From positions 5,394,001-5,458,000 of the forward strand of contig NZ_CP070499.1 in the NCBI RefSeq assembly GCF_016925615.1: 64,000 nt of DNA. Direction: 5' to 3'. Within the stretch, counting starts at the first letter, position 1. Every line of letters starts with the position of its first letter. This stretch comes from Natronosporangium hydrolyticum (GTDB lineage Bacteria > Actinomycetota > Actinomycetes > Mycobacteriales > Micromonosporaceae). The notes below the pieces were generated by a model. It was given only the letters and a program-made list of their open reading frames with translations. It made no database searches and was not told the DNA's origin. Positions 8,094 through 17,009 of this stretch are shown here, piece by piece. The position numbers and the translations under genes are program-made.

Positions 8094-9275
8094 TCAGGTA
8101 ATCACCGCTCCGTGAAAGCGGGGGGAACTCACCACCAGCTGCGTGCTCTCCAACGCATCCCGCAACCCGATACGCTCGACCCCACCGGCATCAGCGGCGG
8201 CAGCCAGCACATCCAACGCATCAGCGCTGTAGACAGCGTGACCGTGAAAGTTTCCGTGGTTGGTCACATAGGTCTCGAACCACAGCCGCCGGGTCACTCG
8301 ATGCGGCAACGACGCGATCACCTGATCGGCCACCAACGTCTCCACGAACAGTGCCCGTGCCCCATCCAAGGCCTGCCCCGGTGGCCCAGAGATCACCAAC
8401 TCGCCGACCGCGGCCGGATCCAGCCACAACTGCCCCTGGAAATCGGCCTCCACCAGCGCCAACGCGATCTCGCCGGACAACACCGGGGTCGAGGTCCACA
8501 CCACCACCGCATCCGGGCCCGGCTCGACCGGCCCCGGAACAAACACATCCACCGGCGGCGGCGGTGTCCACGCGGCAACCCGTGACACCGCCTGCCCGAG
8601 CCCGTCGCCGGCGACCGGCTCGTCGATCACCAACTCGATGTCGTGCACCGCCAGCGCTGCCGCCAGCTCCCGCGCACCATCCGCCCCGTACTCGTCGTCG
8701 GAGGTCAGCACCCCCACGGTCGCCGCCCCTGCCCGAGCAAGCTCCAAAGCCATCACGTCGGCGGCGCCGGACGGATGCGGAGCCAGCTGAAACACGAAGC
8801 GACGTGCCTCCACCGGCTCGGCCACCCCGGTCGAGGCAGCCAACACCACCACCGGCACCCCCAGCTCGTCGATCACATCCACCGCGCCCAGCGCACACTC
8901 AACGCAAGCACCGGCAACCACCGCGGACACCTCACTAGCGGCGAAGCTCTCCACGTTGGCCACGGTCGTCGCCGGGTCTGACCTGTTGTCCAGAACCCGC
9001 AGTTCCAACCGCGCCTGCCCGGCCTGCTGCCGCTGCTCATTCACCTGCTCCAGCCGAAGCAGCAACGCCCGGTGATGCACCTCGTCCAACTGCTGGGACG
9101 AACCCGTCAACGCAAGATCCACACCGATCAGCATCGGCGCCGGCTCCCGGGCATCACCAAACACGCCGCAGCCGCCGAGCGTCACCACCACCACACTTAA
9201 AACCGCTGCGATGCTCAAGCGCCGAAGGTGGGAGCGGGGGGTGGCACCGGCACCAGCCGGCACATAAGACAGCAT
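8094..9275 (-). CDS. Lipoprotein, periplasmic-binding/ANF-receptor-like, C-terminus probably lost
   Basis: The start ATG at 9275 has a clear ribosome site (GGAGG, 7 bases upstream). The N-terminus is a lipoprotein signal (RRLSIAAVLSVVVVTLGGC), so the protein should be anchored outside the membrane. The mature part resembles branched-chain amino-acid-type binding proteins: IGVDLALTGSS, AVVAGACVECALGAVDVIDE, VGVLTSDDEYGADGA and a late LRDALESTQLVV. It then stops abruptly at FHGAVIT, where family members usually continue for some 20-30 residues, and its stop overlaps the integrase coding frame. It follows two small genes in a likely operon. Ligand unknown. Confidence 0.7.
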   Translation of the reverse strand: MLSYVPAGAGATPRSHLRRLSIAAVLSVVVVTLGGCGVFGDAREPAPMLIGVDLALTGSSQQLDEVHHRALLLRLEQVNEQRQQAGQARLELRVLDNRSDPATTVANVESFAASEVSAVVAGACVECALGAVDVIDELGVPVVVLAASTGVAEPVEARRFVFQLAPHPSGAADVMALELARAGAATVGVLTSDDEYGADGARELAAALAVHDIELVIDEPVAGDGLGQAVSRVAAWTPPPPVDVFVPGPVEPGPDAVVVWTSTPVLSGEIALALVEADFQGQLWLDPAAVGELVISGPPGQALDGARALFVETLVADQVIASLPHRVTRRLWFETYVTNHGNFHGHAVYSADALDVLAAAADAGGVERIGLRDALESTQLVVSSPRFHGAVIT

Positions 9276-9407
9276 GAGAAGACCTCCACATCTGGTTGGG
9301 GGTGGACCGGTCCCGGGGCGCTCAGGTCTTTGGCGAGAACGGCGCCCCGGGGCCGGGGCAAAAGAGCTCCGCGCCGCCGTCACGACGGCACGGTCTAAAG
9401 AAGAGGT

Positions 9408-9731
9408 CTACGGGCTCAGCGGCCTCCCCAGAACTGGCCGGGGTGACGGTTCGGAGGGCAGCGACCAGGCCACGAACCGGTCGAACAGCTCCGTCACCGT
9501 CAAGTCAGGCCGATCACGAACTGCCTGCTCCAACATCTCCCAGGCCCGTTCCCCAAGGTCAGCACTGAGCCCGTACCGAACCAGCAACTGCTCACGCGCC
9601 GCCCGACACGGATACGGCAAACCGCAAAGGCCGCAGTCCCAAGCCGGACGCAGCGGCTCGTGCACCACGAAACCCCTTGTCAACAGCCGCTTCACGGTCA
9701 GCTCAGCAGCCCGCGTAACCCCAGCCATCAC
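9408..9731 (-). CDS. Small Cys-motif hypothetical protein
   Basis: A 107-residue protein with a CGLCGLPYPC motif near residue 33 that may bind zinc or an iron-sulfur cluster. A helical C-terminal part follows (AWEMLEQAVRDRPDLTVTELFDRF). Its ATG overlaps the stop of the upstream small gene (ATGA), so the two are translationally coupled. The lipoprotein gene follows 132 bp downstream on the same strand. No family recognised. Confidence 0.55.
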   Translation of the reverse strand: MMAGVTRAAELTVKRLLTRGFVVHEPLRPAWDCGLCGLPYPCRAAREQLLVRYGLSADLGERAWEMLEQAVRDRPDLTVTELFDRFVAWSLPSEPSPRPVLGRPLSP

Positions 9732-9979
9732 CCGCCACCCCCCGACTGATTTGGCGCCGGCCGGACCATGACGTACAACGCAGGGACCGTGTCCGTAAGC
9801 ACCCCCCGCTCATCGCCCCGGTGGTAATCGACCAGCACAGCCCCATCCGAGGCCGCCCGAACCGTCCCCGGGTTCCAGGCCCCATGCCGATGCACCCAAA
9901 CCGCATCACCCGGCTTATAGCTACCGGCCACCGGCACCTGATCCCGATCAAGCGGATTCACCACTGGTAGGTCCACCAT
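9728..9979 (-). CDS. Small SH3/Tudor-like beta-barrel protein
   Basis: An 83-residue protein with the rhythm of a small SH3-like barrel: YKPGDAVWVHRHGAWNPGTV, then GAVLVDYHRGDERGVLTDTV. The role is unknown. It is the first gene of a minus-strand group of three (this gene, the Cys-motif protein, the lipoprotein). The ISL3 element lies about 160 bp upstream and may have separated the group from its original promoter. Confidence 0.5.
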   Translation of the reverse strand: MVDLPVVNPLDRDQVPVAGSYKPGDAVWVHRHGAWNPGTVRAASDGAVLVDYHRGDERGVLTDTVPALYVMVRPAPNQSGGGG

Positions 9980-10141
9980 CGCTTCCCCGATAGAGGTTCA
10001 ACTCCGTACCTGCGCTCTTCGTATCGGCCACCTAGCGGGATGATCATCGGAGGACATCCGCGCTCGCAGACACTGATCAGCCGCGGCGACCGGCGCTTAT
10101 GCCTCGTAGCCTGCCGCCAGCTGTCAAGGGCGGGTGAAAGT

Positions 10142-11841
10142 TGGCTCTGGCTCAAGTTCCGTGATCATCTGGAGTTGATCATTATCGTCTGTGCCCTCTG
10201 TGGAGAACGTTGCGGCGTTGCTGCCGCACATGGCGCAGCTTCGGCTGGAGCGGATCTGGCTCAAGGCCGGTCGGGTGCGCATCGAGGCGGCCACGACCCG
10301 CGGCAAGGCCGAGTGCCCCGGGTGCCGGGTGACCTCAGGCCGGGTGCACAGCCGCTACCAGCGTCGGCTGGTCGACTCGGCGATAGGTGGCCGAGAAGTG
10401 CTGGTGACGCTGCGGGTGCGCCGATTCTTCTGCGACCATCCCGACTGCGAGAAGAAGACCTTCGTCGAGCAGGTCCAGGGCCTCACCTCGCGGCACGGGC
10501 GGCGTACCGCGCCGGTTGAGCGGACCGTGCAGGCAGTTGCGATGGCGTTGGGTGGGCGGCCCGGTGCCCGGCTGGTTGAGCAGGTCGCGGCGCCGGTGAG
10601 CCGTTCCACGCTGCTGCGGGCGATCCGCAGAACGCCGGACCCGCAGGTAGCGACGCCGCGGGTGCTGGGGGTGGACGAGTTCGCCAAGCGGCGGGGACAC
10701 CGTTACGCCACGATCCTGATTGATGTGGAGACGGGCAGGCCGGTGGATGTGCTGCCCGACCGGGAGGCGGACACGTTCGCCGCCTGGCTGCGTGACCATC
10801 CTGGTGTGGAAGTGATCTGCCGGGACCGGTCAGGTGGCTACGCCGAGGGCGCGGCCACCGGCGCCCCGCAGGCGGTGCAGGTGGCAGACCGGTGGCATCT
10901 GATGCATAACCTGTCGCAGGCGGTGCGCAAGGTGGTCACCGCCCACCGCCGCTGCCTGCGCACCGCGCCGGCTACCCCACCTGCCGAGCAGGCGCCGTCG
11001 CCACCGCTGGGTGAGCAGTCGGGACTGCCCCCGGCCGCCAAGAGTGAGGGCAGACGGGCCAGCAATGCCCGCGCCCGTCACGCCGCCGTGCATGAGCTGT
11101 TGGCGCAGGGCGTGGCGCTCAGAGGGATCAGCCGCAGGCTGCAGATGAACGTCAAGACCGTGCGCAAGTACGCCCGCGCCGAGCATCCTGAGCAGCTGAT
11201 CGCCCCGAACCCGCCTACCGGGCGCGACGTTCTCGGCGCGTTCAAGCCCTACCTGCAGACTCGAATCGAGCAGGAGCCCGAGATCGGCAACCAGCTGCTG
11301 TTCGCCGAGATCCGCGGCCGGGGCTACCGCGGCAGCCTGCGTACCCTGCGCGAGTATCTGGCACAGATCCGCCGCCCGGTGCCCGCGGTGCCTCCGGCAC
11401 CCGTGGTGCCTTCCGCCCGGCAGATCACCGGCTGGATCATGCGCCCGGACGACAAGCTCGATGAGGACGACCGGCTGGGGCTCAAGACCGTCTGTCAGGC
11501 ATGCCCGGAGCTGGCCACGCTGACAGAGCTGGCGCAGGAGTTCAATCAACTGGTCCGCACTCGCAGCGGCCACCGGCTGGAGGAGTGGATCAACAAGGCC
11601 ACCAGCAGCGCATTCCCGGAGGTGCGGGGCTTCGCCAAGGGCCTCTACAGCGACTTCGACGCGGTCAAGGCCGGGCTAACCTTGCACTGGAGCTCCGGCA
11701 AGGTGGAAGGCGCCGTGACCCGCATCAAGATGATCAAGCGGCAGATGTACGGCCGAGCGAAGCTCGACCTCCTCCGCAAGCGGATCATCGCTCCACCATA
11801 GACCCGGCCGGGAGGCGATCACGGAACTTGAGCCAGAGCCA
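10142..11841. mobile_element. ISL3-family insertion sequence
   Basis: A 1700-bp element bounded by perfect 25-bp inverted repeats at 10142-10166 and 11817-11841, which begin TGGCTCTGGCTCAAG. It has one transposase gene. The 8 bases on either side do not match, so no target duplication is visible. Instead the flanks are partly inverted (GTGAAA on the left, TTTCAC on the right). Either the duplication has been lost, or the true ends lie slightly further out. Confidence 0.9.
10191..11801 (+). CDS. ISL3-family transposase
   Basis: The 536-residue protein has the ISL3 layout: an N-terminal zinc site (CPGC near residue 42 and CDHPDC near 81), a helix-turn-helix-like region, then the DDE catalytic core with VLGVDEFA (Asp near 162), VICRDRSGGY and the late SSGKVEGAV Glu. 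A second HTH-like segment (RGISRRLQMNVKTVRKYAR) lies in the insertion between catalytic residues. The gene fills the element and appears intact, so the IS may still be active. Confidence 0.93.
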   Translation: MPSVENVAALLPHMAQLRLERIWLKAGRVRIEAATTRGKAECPGCRVTSGRVHSRYQRRLVDSAIGGREVLVTLRVRRFFCDHPDCEKKTFVEQVQGLTSRHGRRTAPVERTVQAVAMALGGRPGARLVEQVAAPVSRSTLLRAIRRTPDPQVATPRVLGVDEFAKRRGHRYATILIDVETGRPVDVLPDREADTFAAWLRDHPGVEVICRDRSGGYAEGAATGAPQAVQVADRWHLMHNLSQAVRKVVTAHRRCLRTAPATPPAEQAPSPPLGEQSGLPPAAKSEGRRASNARARHAAVHELLAQGVALRGISRRLQMNVKTVRKYARAEHPEQLIAPNPPTGRDVLGAFKPYLQTRIEQEPEIGNQLLFAEIRGRGYRGSLRTLREYLAQIRRPVPAVPPAPVVPSARQITGWIMRPDDKLDEDDRLGLKTVCQACPELATLTELAQEFNQLVRTRSGHRLEEWINKATSSAFPEVRGFAKGLYSDFDAVKAGLTLHWSSGKVEGAVTRIKMIKRQMYGRAKLDLLRKRIIAPP

Positions 11842-11980
11842 TTTTTCACGCGTCGTTGACACCAGCATGCAGTGACAGTGAAGGGTCTTGGTGGTAGCTG
11901 CCATCCAGGCAGCGGCTGCTACCAGCTGGCCGCGTACCGGACCTGCACCCGACTGGCCAGACGTGGGCGCACCCGGCAGC

Positions 11981-12868
11981 ATGGTTGGCATGTGGGAGCA
12001 GCGGGCGATGTCGGCGGCGAGGAGAGCGGCCACGGCGAGAGGCTTGGATTCGGGCGGTTCCCGGATGGTACGTGTGGGAGAGAACGCCGTTGTCCACCTT
12101 TCTGCAGCCGGCGTGATGGCCAAGGTCGTCCCAGACGAGGGCCTGATCGAACTGGTTCGGCACGAGCTGGCGGTAGCGCAATGGCTCGCCTCGGCCGACG
12201 TGCCCGTGATGCAGCCGGTGGCGGAGGAACCAGTGATCATCGACGGCTGTGTCGTAGCGCTCTGGGAGTACCTTCCAGAGGCTCGGTCGGCAGACCTGAT
12301 CACTCTGGCGCGTTTCCTCCGTCGTCTGCATGCTGCGCCGATCCCGGACTCACCTGCCTTGCCCTCGGTCCAGCCGTTCTCGCGACTCCAGGAGCGGCTG
12401 ACGTCGGCAGTGACCCTCAACGCGGCTGACCGGTCGTTCCTTGCGGCGCTGGGCAACCAGCTCAGCGAGCAGTGGAAACAGGCCACCTTCGATCTGCCAA
12501 CCACGGTTGTCCACGGCGACGCGCACATGGACAACCTGCTCGTGACCGACGGAGCAGACGGCAGACTCGCGTTCGTCGACCTAGAGCATGTCGCTGTCGG
12601 GCCGCCAGAATGGGACTTGACGCTGACGGCGCTGTACTACGAGTGCGGCTGGTTTACAGCAGACCAATACAGGAGTTTCACCGGCGAGTACGGCTTCGAT
12701 GTACGCATGAGCGCCGCGTGGCCCGTGCTGCGTGGCATCAGGATGCTGCGGATGACGACCTGGCTCGCCCAAACCGCCGCCGACTACCCGGAGCGCCAAG
12801 CGCAGTTAGAGCATCGCATCGCGAGCCTTCGTGACGATTCTGCGCCAGCCGGTTGGACCGGCTTCTAG
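11981..12868 (+). CDS. Aminoglycoside-phosphotransferase-like kinase
   Basis: The APH/choline-kinase fold signature is clear. VVHGDAHMDNLL near two thirds of the length holds the catalytic Asp and the metal-binding Asn, and FVDLEHVAVGPPEWDL holds the second metal Asp. N-terminal AVVHLSAAGVMAKVV carries the ATP-binding Lys region, and HELAVAQWLASADVPVMQPV fits the family. Such enzymes phosphorylate aminoglycosides or other small alcohols; the substrate cannot be read from sequence. The ATG at 11981 is the most reasonable start, but a TTG at 11888 and later ATGs are possible. It lies between the ISL3 element and the convergent XRE regulator, overlapping the latter by 4 bp. Confidence 0.75.
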   Translation: MVGMWEQRAMSAARRAATARGLDSGGSRMVRVGENAVVHLSAAGVMAKVVPDEGLIELVRHELAVAQWLASADVPVMQPVAEEPVIIDGCVVALWEYLPEARSADLITLARFLRRLHAAPIPDSPALPSVQPFSRLQERLTSAVTLNAADRSFLAALGNQLSEQWKQATFDLPTTVVHGDAHMDNLLVTDGADGRLAFVDLEHVAVGPPEWDLTLTALYYECGWFTADQYRSFTGEYGFDVRMSAAWPVLRGIRMLRMTTWLAQTAADYPERQAQLEHRIASLRDDSAPAGWTGF

Positions 12869-14217
12869 CTACCGACGCTGGCCAACTCCCGCACGTCGAC
12901 TCGGACCTTGGCGACGTGGTCGAACGTTTCCCCAGTCGTGGGGATCTCGCTCAGCGACGCATCCAGGATGCGGAGATCATCGGTGATCCGTCGTGACGAC
13001 ACTTGGCGAGCATCGTTGATCCCGCTCTCGGCTGCTGAGCACGCCTCCTCCGGGTCGCCGAAGCGGGCCTTCAGGCAGGCAATCCGGATCATCGTCAGCG
13101 CCCTGGAGCGGTGGGCATCGAGAGGATGGGTGGTGTAGGCCGTTTCTAGCCGATCGATTGTTGCTGACCCAATCAGCTGGTCGCCGGTGGCCATGGCGAG
13201 ATCGAACAAGGCATGACCGGCATCGCCCAGCACCTGCCCCTCATCGGCGTAGTAGCTCCACGCCGGATCGTCGGCGCTAGCGGATGTGCAAACGGCGAAG
13301 TGCTCGTCACACACGCCAACAGCTCGCTGGCATCCCTGCCGATCACCGATCCGGCCGAGGGCGCGAGCCTCGACGATGCCGATCACGCACCGCCCCAATG
13401 GCGGGAGATGGCGCCAGGACAACCGGGCGAGGTCGACGATTTCTAGCGCCGCCTCGTCGGCCCGAAGGTATGCCAGCTGCCTGCTCATTGTGGTAGCGGT
13501 GTGCGTGCGCTGTTGAAGATCACCTGCTTCGCCAGCGAGCTGCAGGGCGGCGAGGAGGTACCGTCGTGCGGCGTCATCTTCGCCAGCGTCGAAACTGGCC
13601 CAGCCGAGCAGATCGCCGAGTCGCGCGGCTGCGGACTGCCACTCCCTGCGCAGGTCATCGGTCATCGACGCTGTCCGCGCCGCCCGACAAGCCCACTCGA
13701 ACTGGCCGCCCATAGCCGCGCGTACCACACCCCCGCCGTATTGGTGATCCCATTGCTCGAACACACTGATGCTGCTGCGCAAGGCGGTGACGTGCGGATA
13801 CTCCAGTTTCGCGGGCGTACTCGCCAACACGGGCGAGAGGCCCAGAAGCTCGCCCTCAGCCACCTCCGTAGGCAACATCCCGAACCAGGCTGCCCCGGCG
13901 AACCGAGTTAGCGACTGATCCGGGTCGGCACCGAGGCGGTTAACGATCTTATGGGTAGCGACCGGTTCCGCAAAGTCCCGTTGCTCGCTGGACTCGGCCA
14001 CGGCAAGCGCGATCAGCTCGCCTTCGGCATCTAGGACCTTGTCCAAACGGGCTGCCGTGGCTTGTGACGGATTCCTCCTACCGCTCTCCATGTCGGAGAT
14101 GTGGGGGTGTTTGCACGGCACCTTGCTGGCCAGGCCCCTGAGGGACAGGCCGCGGGCGACGCGCAACTCGCGTAGCCGCACGCCAAAACGTGAGTCGGGT
14201 GCGGTGTGGCAAGCCAT
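12865..14217 (-). CDS. XRE-family regulator with TPR-like C-terminal region
   Basis: Residues 11-60 form an XRE helix-turn-helix (RLRELRVARGLSLRGLASKV, then HISDMESGRRNPSQATAARL). The remaining 390 residues are helical repeats rich in Ala and Leu that look TPR-like (DDAARRYLLAALQLAGEAGD and others). This long XRE-TPR type is common in actinomycetes and often controls neighbouring biosynthetic genes. The gene is divergent from the graspetide cluster, with a 208-bp shared intergenic region, so control of that cluster is a reasonable inference. Whether it activates or represses cannot be seen. Confidence 0.8.
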   Translation of the reverse strand: MACHTAPDSRFGVRLRELRVARGLSLRGLASKVPCKHPHISDMESGRRNPSQATAARLDKVLDAEGELIALAVAESSEQRDFAEPVATHKIVNRLGADPDQSLTRFAGAAWFGMLPTEVAEGELLGLSPVLASTPAKLEYPHVTALRSSISVFEQWDHQYGGGVVRAAMGGQFEWACRAARTASMTDDLRREWQSAAARLGDLLGWASFDAGEDDAARRYLLAALQLAGEAGDLQQRTHTATTMSRQLAYLRADEAALEIVDLARLSWRHLPPLGRCVIGIVEARALGRIGDRQGCQRAVGVCDEHFAVCTSASADDPAWSYYADEGQVLGDAGHALFDLAMATGDQLIGSATIDRLETAYTTHPLDAHRSRALTMIRIACLKARFGDPEEACSAAESGINDARQVSSRRITDDLRILDASLSEIPTTGETFDHVAKVRVDVRELASVGS

Positions 14218-14425
14218 TCCTCGGCGCTCCCAGGTAGCGGGCTGGGGCGGACCTACCGGCCGCTACTCCGGCGGCCCGCCTATTCATCTAAATCTACTCT
14301 TTGCCCAGCCAAGAGTCGCCGACCTAGATGGTAGCTACCACCTGAGCCATGGCGATCTCGCGGTGACCAGCCGTACGCTGCCGGATACAACCAGACATCA
14401 AACTGCACACTGCAAGGAGGTACTG
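14218..14425. promoter_or_regulatory. Divergent promoter region of the graspetide cluster
   Basis: A 208-bp non-coding stretch separates the XRE regulator from the precursor gene and is A+T-richer than its surroundings near 14281-14330. The perfect palindrome GGTAGCTACC at 14330-14339 is a candidate operator. The precursor's ribosome site (AAGGAGG, 14414-14420) is very strong, which fits high expression of a precursor peptide. Confidence 0.5.
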
Positions 14426-14755
14426 ATGCCCACAGCACCGGATCCACTGGTCGCCGCTTCCGAGCGGTTCGCGCTCGGTCGTCCCCGGTTTGCCCCGGTC
14501 GACGCCAGCGACTCGGCCAGCTCGTTGCGACCGTTCGGGCTTCGCTTCGCCACCGCACCGCTGCCTGCCCCTGGGCTGGATCAGGCCGACTGGTCGATAT
14601 GCCCCGACCGCCAGATCGCCATTCATCCCAACGGCGCGGACATCCTGGACATGACCCAGCGGACCACCGGCCCCTCGGGCGACGGCAACAGTGGGGGCGG
14701 CGCGGAGGAGTGGGGCCCCGACAACCACCACGACGACGGAGGCATTCCGGCGTGA
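14426..14755 (+). CDS. tgmA: Graspetide (ATP-grasp-modified RiPP) precursor peptide
   Basis: A 109-residue peptide in the layout of ATP-grasp-modified RiPP precursors. The leader carries the conserved-type RPFGLRFATAPLP at residues 35-47, the likely ligase recognition segment, followed by a Gly- and acid-rich C-terminus. The likely core (about residues 77-109) begins TQRTTGPSGDG and ends NHHDDGGIPA. It offers Thr77, Thr80, Thr81, Ser84 and Ser89 as ester donors, and Asp86, Glu94, Glu95, Asp99, Asp103 and Asp104 as acceptors. Asp86-Gly87 and Asp104-Gly105 are sites where a PIMT-like enzyme could form an aspartimide. The ribosome site is very strong. The stop overlaps the ligase start (GTGA). 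The ring pattern is not predictable by eye. Confidence 0.85.
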   Translation: MPTAPDPLVAASERFALGRPRFAPVDASDSASSLRPFGLRFATAPLPAPGLDQADWSICPDRQIAIHPNGADILDMTQRTTGPSGDGNSGGGAEEWGPDNHHDDGGIPA

Positions 14756-15708
14756 CCGTGCTGGTGCTCACCGAGCAGATCGACCCGACCGCCGACCAAG
14801 TGATCGCTCTGCTCAACCAGCGTGAGGTGCCGGTGCTGCGCGCGGACACAAGCTGGTTCCCGAAGTGCCTGCAGGTGGCCGGCGAAATGGTCAACGGCGA
14901 ATGGGTTGGCCAGATCCGCACCCAGCACCGGCAGGTCGCGCTGAGCGACGTCCGCGCAATCTGGTACCGGCACCCCACCGGGTTTGAGTTCCCTGAGGGC
15001 ATGTCCGCCGCCGAGCGGCGTCACGCCGCCTACGAGGCGAAGTTCGGCCTTGCCGGGGTGCTGTGGTCGCTGCCGGTGCAGTGGGTCAACCACCCGGCGC
15101 GGCAGGCCGACCTCTACAAACCCACCCAGCTCGCGGTCGCCTCACGTTGTGGGCTGACCGTGCCGGACACCCTGCTTACCAACCGTCCAGATGTGGTGCG
15201 CAGGTTCGCCGCGCACCATCCGGCCGGTGTCGTGGTTAAACAGCTCGGCTTCGCCTCGATCGCTGAGGAGGGCGGTCGTCGAGCCCTGTATACCCACCTA
15301 CTCAGCGGCCACGACCTTGAGGACCTGGCCGGTGTTGAGCACACGATGCACTATTTCCAGGCATACATACCGAAGACACACGATGTTCGGCTGATCGCCG
15401 TCGGCCCACATCAGTTCGCGGTAGCGATCCTGTCCGGCTCTGACACTTCCCGAGTCGACTTCCGGGCTGACTACGCCTCGCTGTCCTACTCGGTCGTTCC
15501 GATCCCGTATCAGGTGGCGAAAGGGGTCGAGGCGTTCATGGACCACTTCCGCATCTCATACGGAGCCTTCGACTTCGCCGCGGACTCCGATGGATGCTGG
15601 TGGATGTTGGAATGCAACAGCGTCGGCCAGTACGCATGGCTCGAAGATGCTACCGGCCTGCCGATGTCCGCCGCGGTCGCCGACCTATTGGAGAAGGGAC
15701 CCTCATGA
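14752..15708 (+). CDS. tgmB: ATP-grasp ribosomal peptide maturase (graspetide ligase)
   Basis: A 318-residue ATP-grasp enzyme. The N-terminal domain contains VRAIWYRHPTGFEFP (about 67-81), typical of graspetide ligases. The ATP-grasp core shows VVKQLGFASI (161-170, ATP-binding Lys), YIPKTHDVRL (205-214) and the metal-binding ECNSVGQYAWLE (287-298). Family members activate Asp/Glu side chains with ATP and join them to Ser/Thr or Lys in the precursor. The start is GTG at 14752, overlapping the precursor stop; the frame is open further upstream, but that part lies inside the precursor gene. It overlaps the methyltransferase start by ATGA, so all three proteins are coupled. Confidence 0.9.
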   Translation: MTVLVLTEQIDPTADQVIALLNQREVPVLRADTSWFPKCLQVAGEMVNGEWVGQIRTQHRQVALSDVRAIWYRHPTGFEFPEGMSAAERRHAAYEAKFGLAGVLWSLPVQWVNHPARQADLYKPTQLAVASRCGLTVPDTLLTNRPDVVRRFAAHHPAGVVVKQLGFASIAEEGGRRALYTHLLSGHDLEDLAGVEHTMHYFQAYIPKTHDVRLIAVGPHQFAVAILSGSDTSRVDFRADYASLSYSVVPIPYQVAKGVEAFMDHFRISYGAFDFAADSDGCWWMLECNSVGQYAWLEDATGLPMSAAVADLLEKGPS

Positions 15709-16859
15709 TCGACTGGGAGCGGCTGGCCAAGGAACTCGCCGAGGCAGTCGCCGCTGACGTCAACCTAGAGGCGCCATGGCGGGAGGCGATCACACGCACT
15801 CCACGACATCACTTCGTTCCCCGCTTCTGGGACCTCGACCAGAACAACAACCCCACCGAACTGGTTGACGGTGCCCACCCAGACCATCGGGAGCGGTGGC
15901 TAACCGCTTGCTACCGCAACCAGGTGCTAATCACCCAATGGCACGGACAGCGCGGACGTCGGATTATCACCAGCTCAGCGTCGATGCCCTCGCTGGTTGC
16001 CCAGATGCTCCAGACACTCGATGTGCACGACGGCAACCGGGTACTGGAGATCGGCACTGGAACCGGATACAACACCGCGCTGCTGTGCAATCGACTCGGC
16101 CACGCGGCCGTAGCCTCGGTGGACATAGACCCGCTGCTGGCCGCCGAGGCCCAGCAGCGCCTCAACCGGCTCGGTTACCAACCGGTCGTGGAGGCCAGCG
16201 ACGGGGCGAACGGGCTGCCGAGCGCAGCGCCCTACGACCGCATCCTGTCCACATGCTCCGCCGCCACCGTCCCCGCTGCCTGGATTGACCAGCTCACAGA
16301 TGGCGGATTGATCGTCGCTCCCCTCACCTACGGCGGCGCCCTGGCAGTCCTGCGCAAGACCGCCCTTGGCGAGGTGTCAGGTCACCTCGCTGCCGAGCAG
16401 GCGTACTTCATGCCGCTGCACGCGGCGGGAGAGCCGATGCCGAACGGCTTCGTCCCGGATCTACCGCAGCTAAGCGAGATCGGCGCCTCACACGAGGCCA
16501 CCACCGCAATTCCGCTGAAGCTCTGGAACAACCCGGACTGGCGGCTGTGGCTGGCGCTTCACCTCCCGCACGGCCACATCGCCGATCTGGTCAACGAGCA
16601 TATGGACCGCACAGGCGCCATCGTCTACACCGCCGACCGCCGGGCACAGGTCGATTATGCGGCCGCCGAGCCAGGGAGGTGGCCGGTGACCCAGGACCGA
16701 GACCGCCTCTGGGACACCGTCGAGGCCGCCTGGCAGTCGTGGACGCGTTTCGACGAACCAGACCGCACCCGTATCGGGATCACTGCCCGCAGCGACGGAC
16801 AACAGTGGGTATGGATAGACGAACCCGACCAGCCCGTACCTGTGCACCGCGAACGCTAA
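15705..16859 (+). CDS. tgmC: PIMT-like O-methyltransferase of the graspetide cluster
   Basis: A 384-residue protein with an L-isoaspartyl-methyltransferase-like fold. TPRHHFVPRF is near residue 32, SSASMPSLVAQML at 90-102 is the PIMT-type substrate segment, and the SAM-binding motif VLEIGTGTGYNTALL is at 113-127. A C-terminal extension of about 170 residues follows, as in RiPP-associated homologues. In fuscimiditide-type graspetides such enzymes methylate a specific Asp of the cyclised precursor, which then closes to an aspartimide. The ATG overlaps the ligase stop. A housekeeping protein-repair role is less likely because of the extension and the context. Confidence 0.88.
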   Translation: MIDWERLAKELAEAVAADVNLEAPWREAITRTPRHHFVPRFWDLDQNNNPTELVDGAHPDHRERWLTACYRNQVLITQWHGQRGRRIITSSASMPSLVAQMLQTLDVHDGNRVLEIGTGTGYNTALLCNRLGHAAVASVDIDPLLAAEAQQRLNRLGYQPVVEASDGANGLPSAAPYDRILSTCSAATVPAAWIDQLTDGGLIVAPLTYGGALAVLRKTALGEVSGHLAAEQAYFMPLHAAGEPMPNGFVPDLPQLSEIGASHEATTAIPLKLWNNPDWRLWLALHLPHGHIADLVNEHMDRTGAIVYTADRRAQVDYAAAEPGRWPVTQDRDRLWDTVEAAWQSWTRFDEPDRTRIGITARSDGQQWVWIDEPDQPVPVHRER

Positions 16860-17009
16860 TTTGACGTTGACCAGGACCGGGACACCAGATCATGACCATC
16901 GCCCGTGATGCGCGAGCGCAGGGCTGGTGGAGCACCTACGCCACGCGGATGGGCCCGCGCCAAGCCTTGTAAGAAGCTGCGCTCAGCCCCACCGGCAGCC
17001 ATAGGCACC

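Noticed and set aside
9958-10155. 65-residue minus-strand ORF between the small operon and ISL3
   Set aside because: It crosses the IS end, lacks a ribosome site and shows no protein-like pattern.
10134-11849. Target-site duplication for the ISL3 element
   Set aside because: The 8 bases on each side (GTGAAAGT and TTTTTCAC) are partly inverted, not direct repeats.
16892-16972. Short open frame MTIARDARAQGWWSTYATRM
   Set aside because: It faintly recalls a regulator segment, but it is 26 codons long, without context or a ribosome site; not supportable as a gene.
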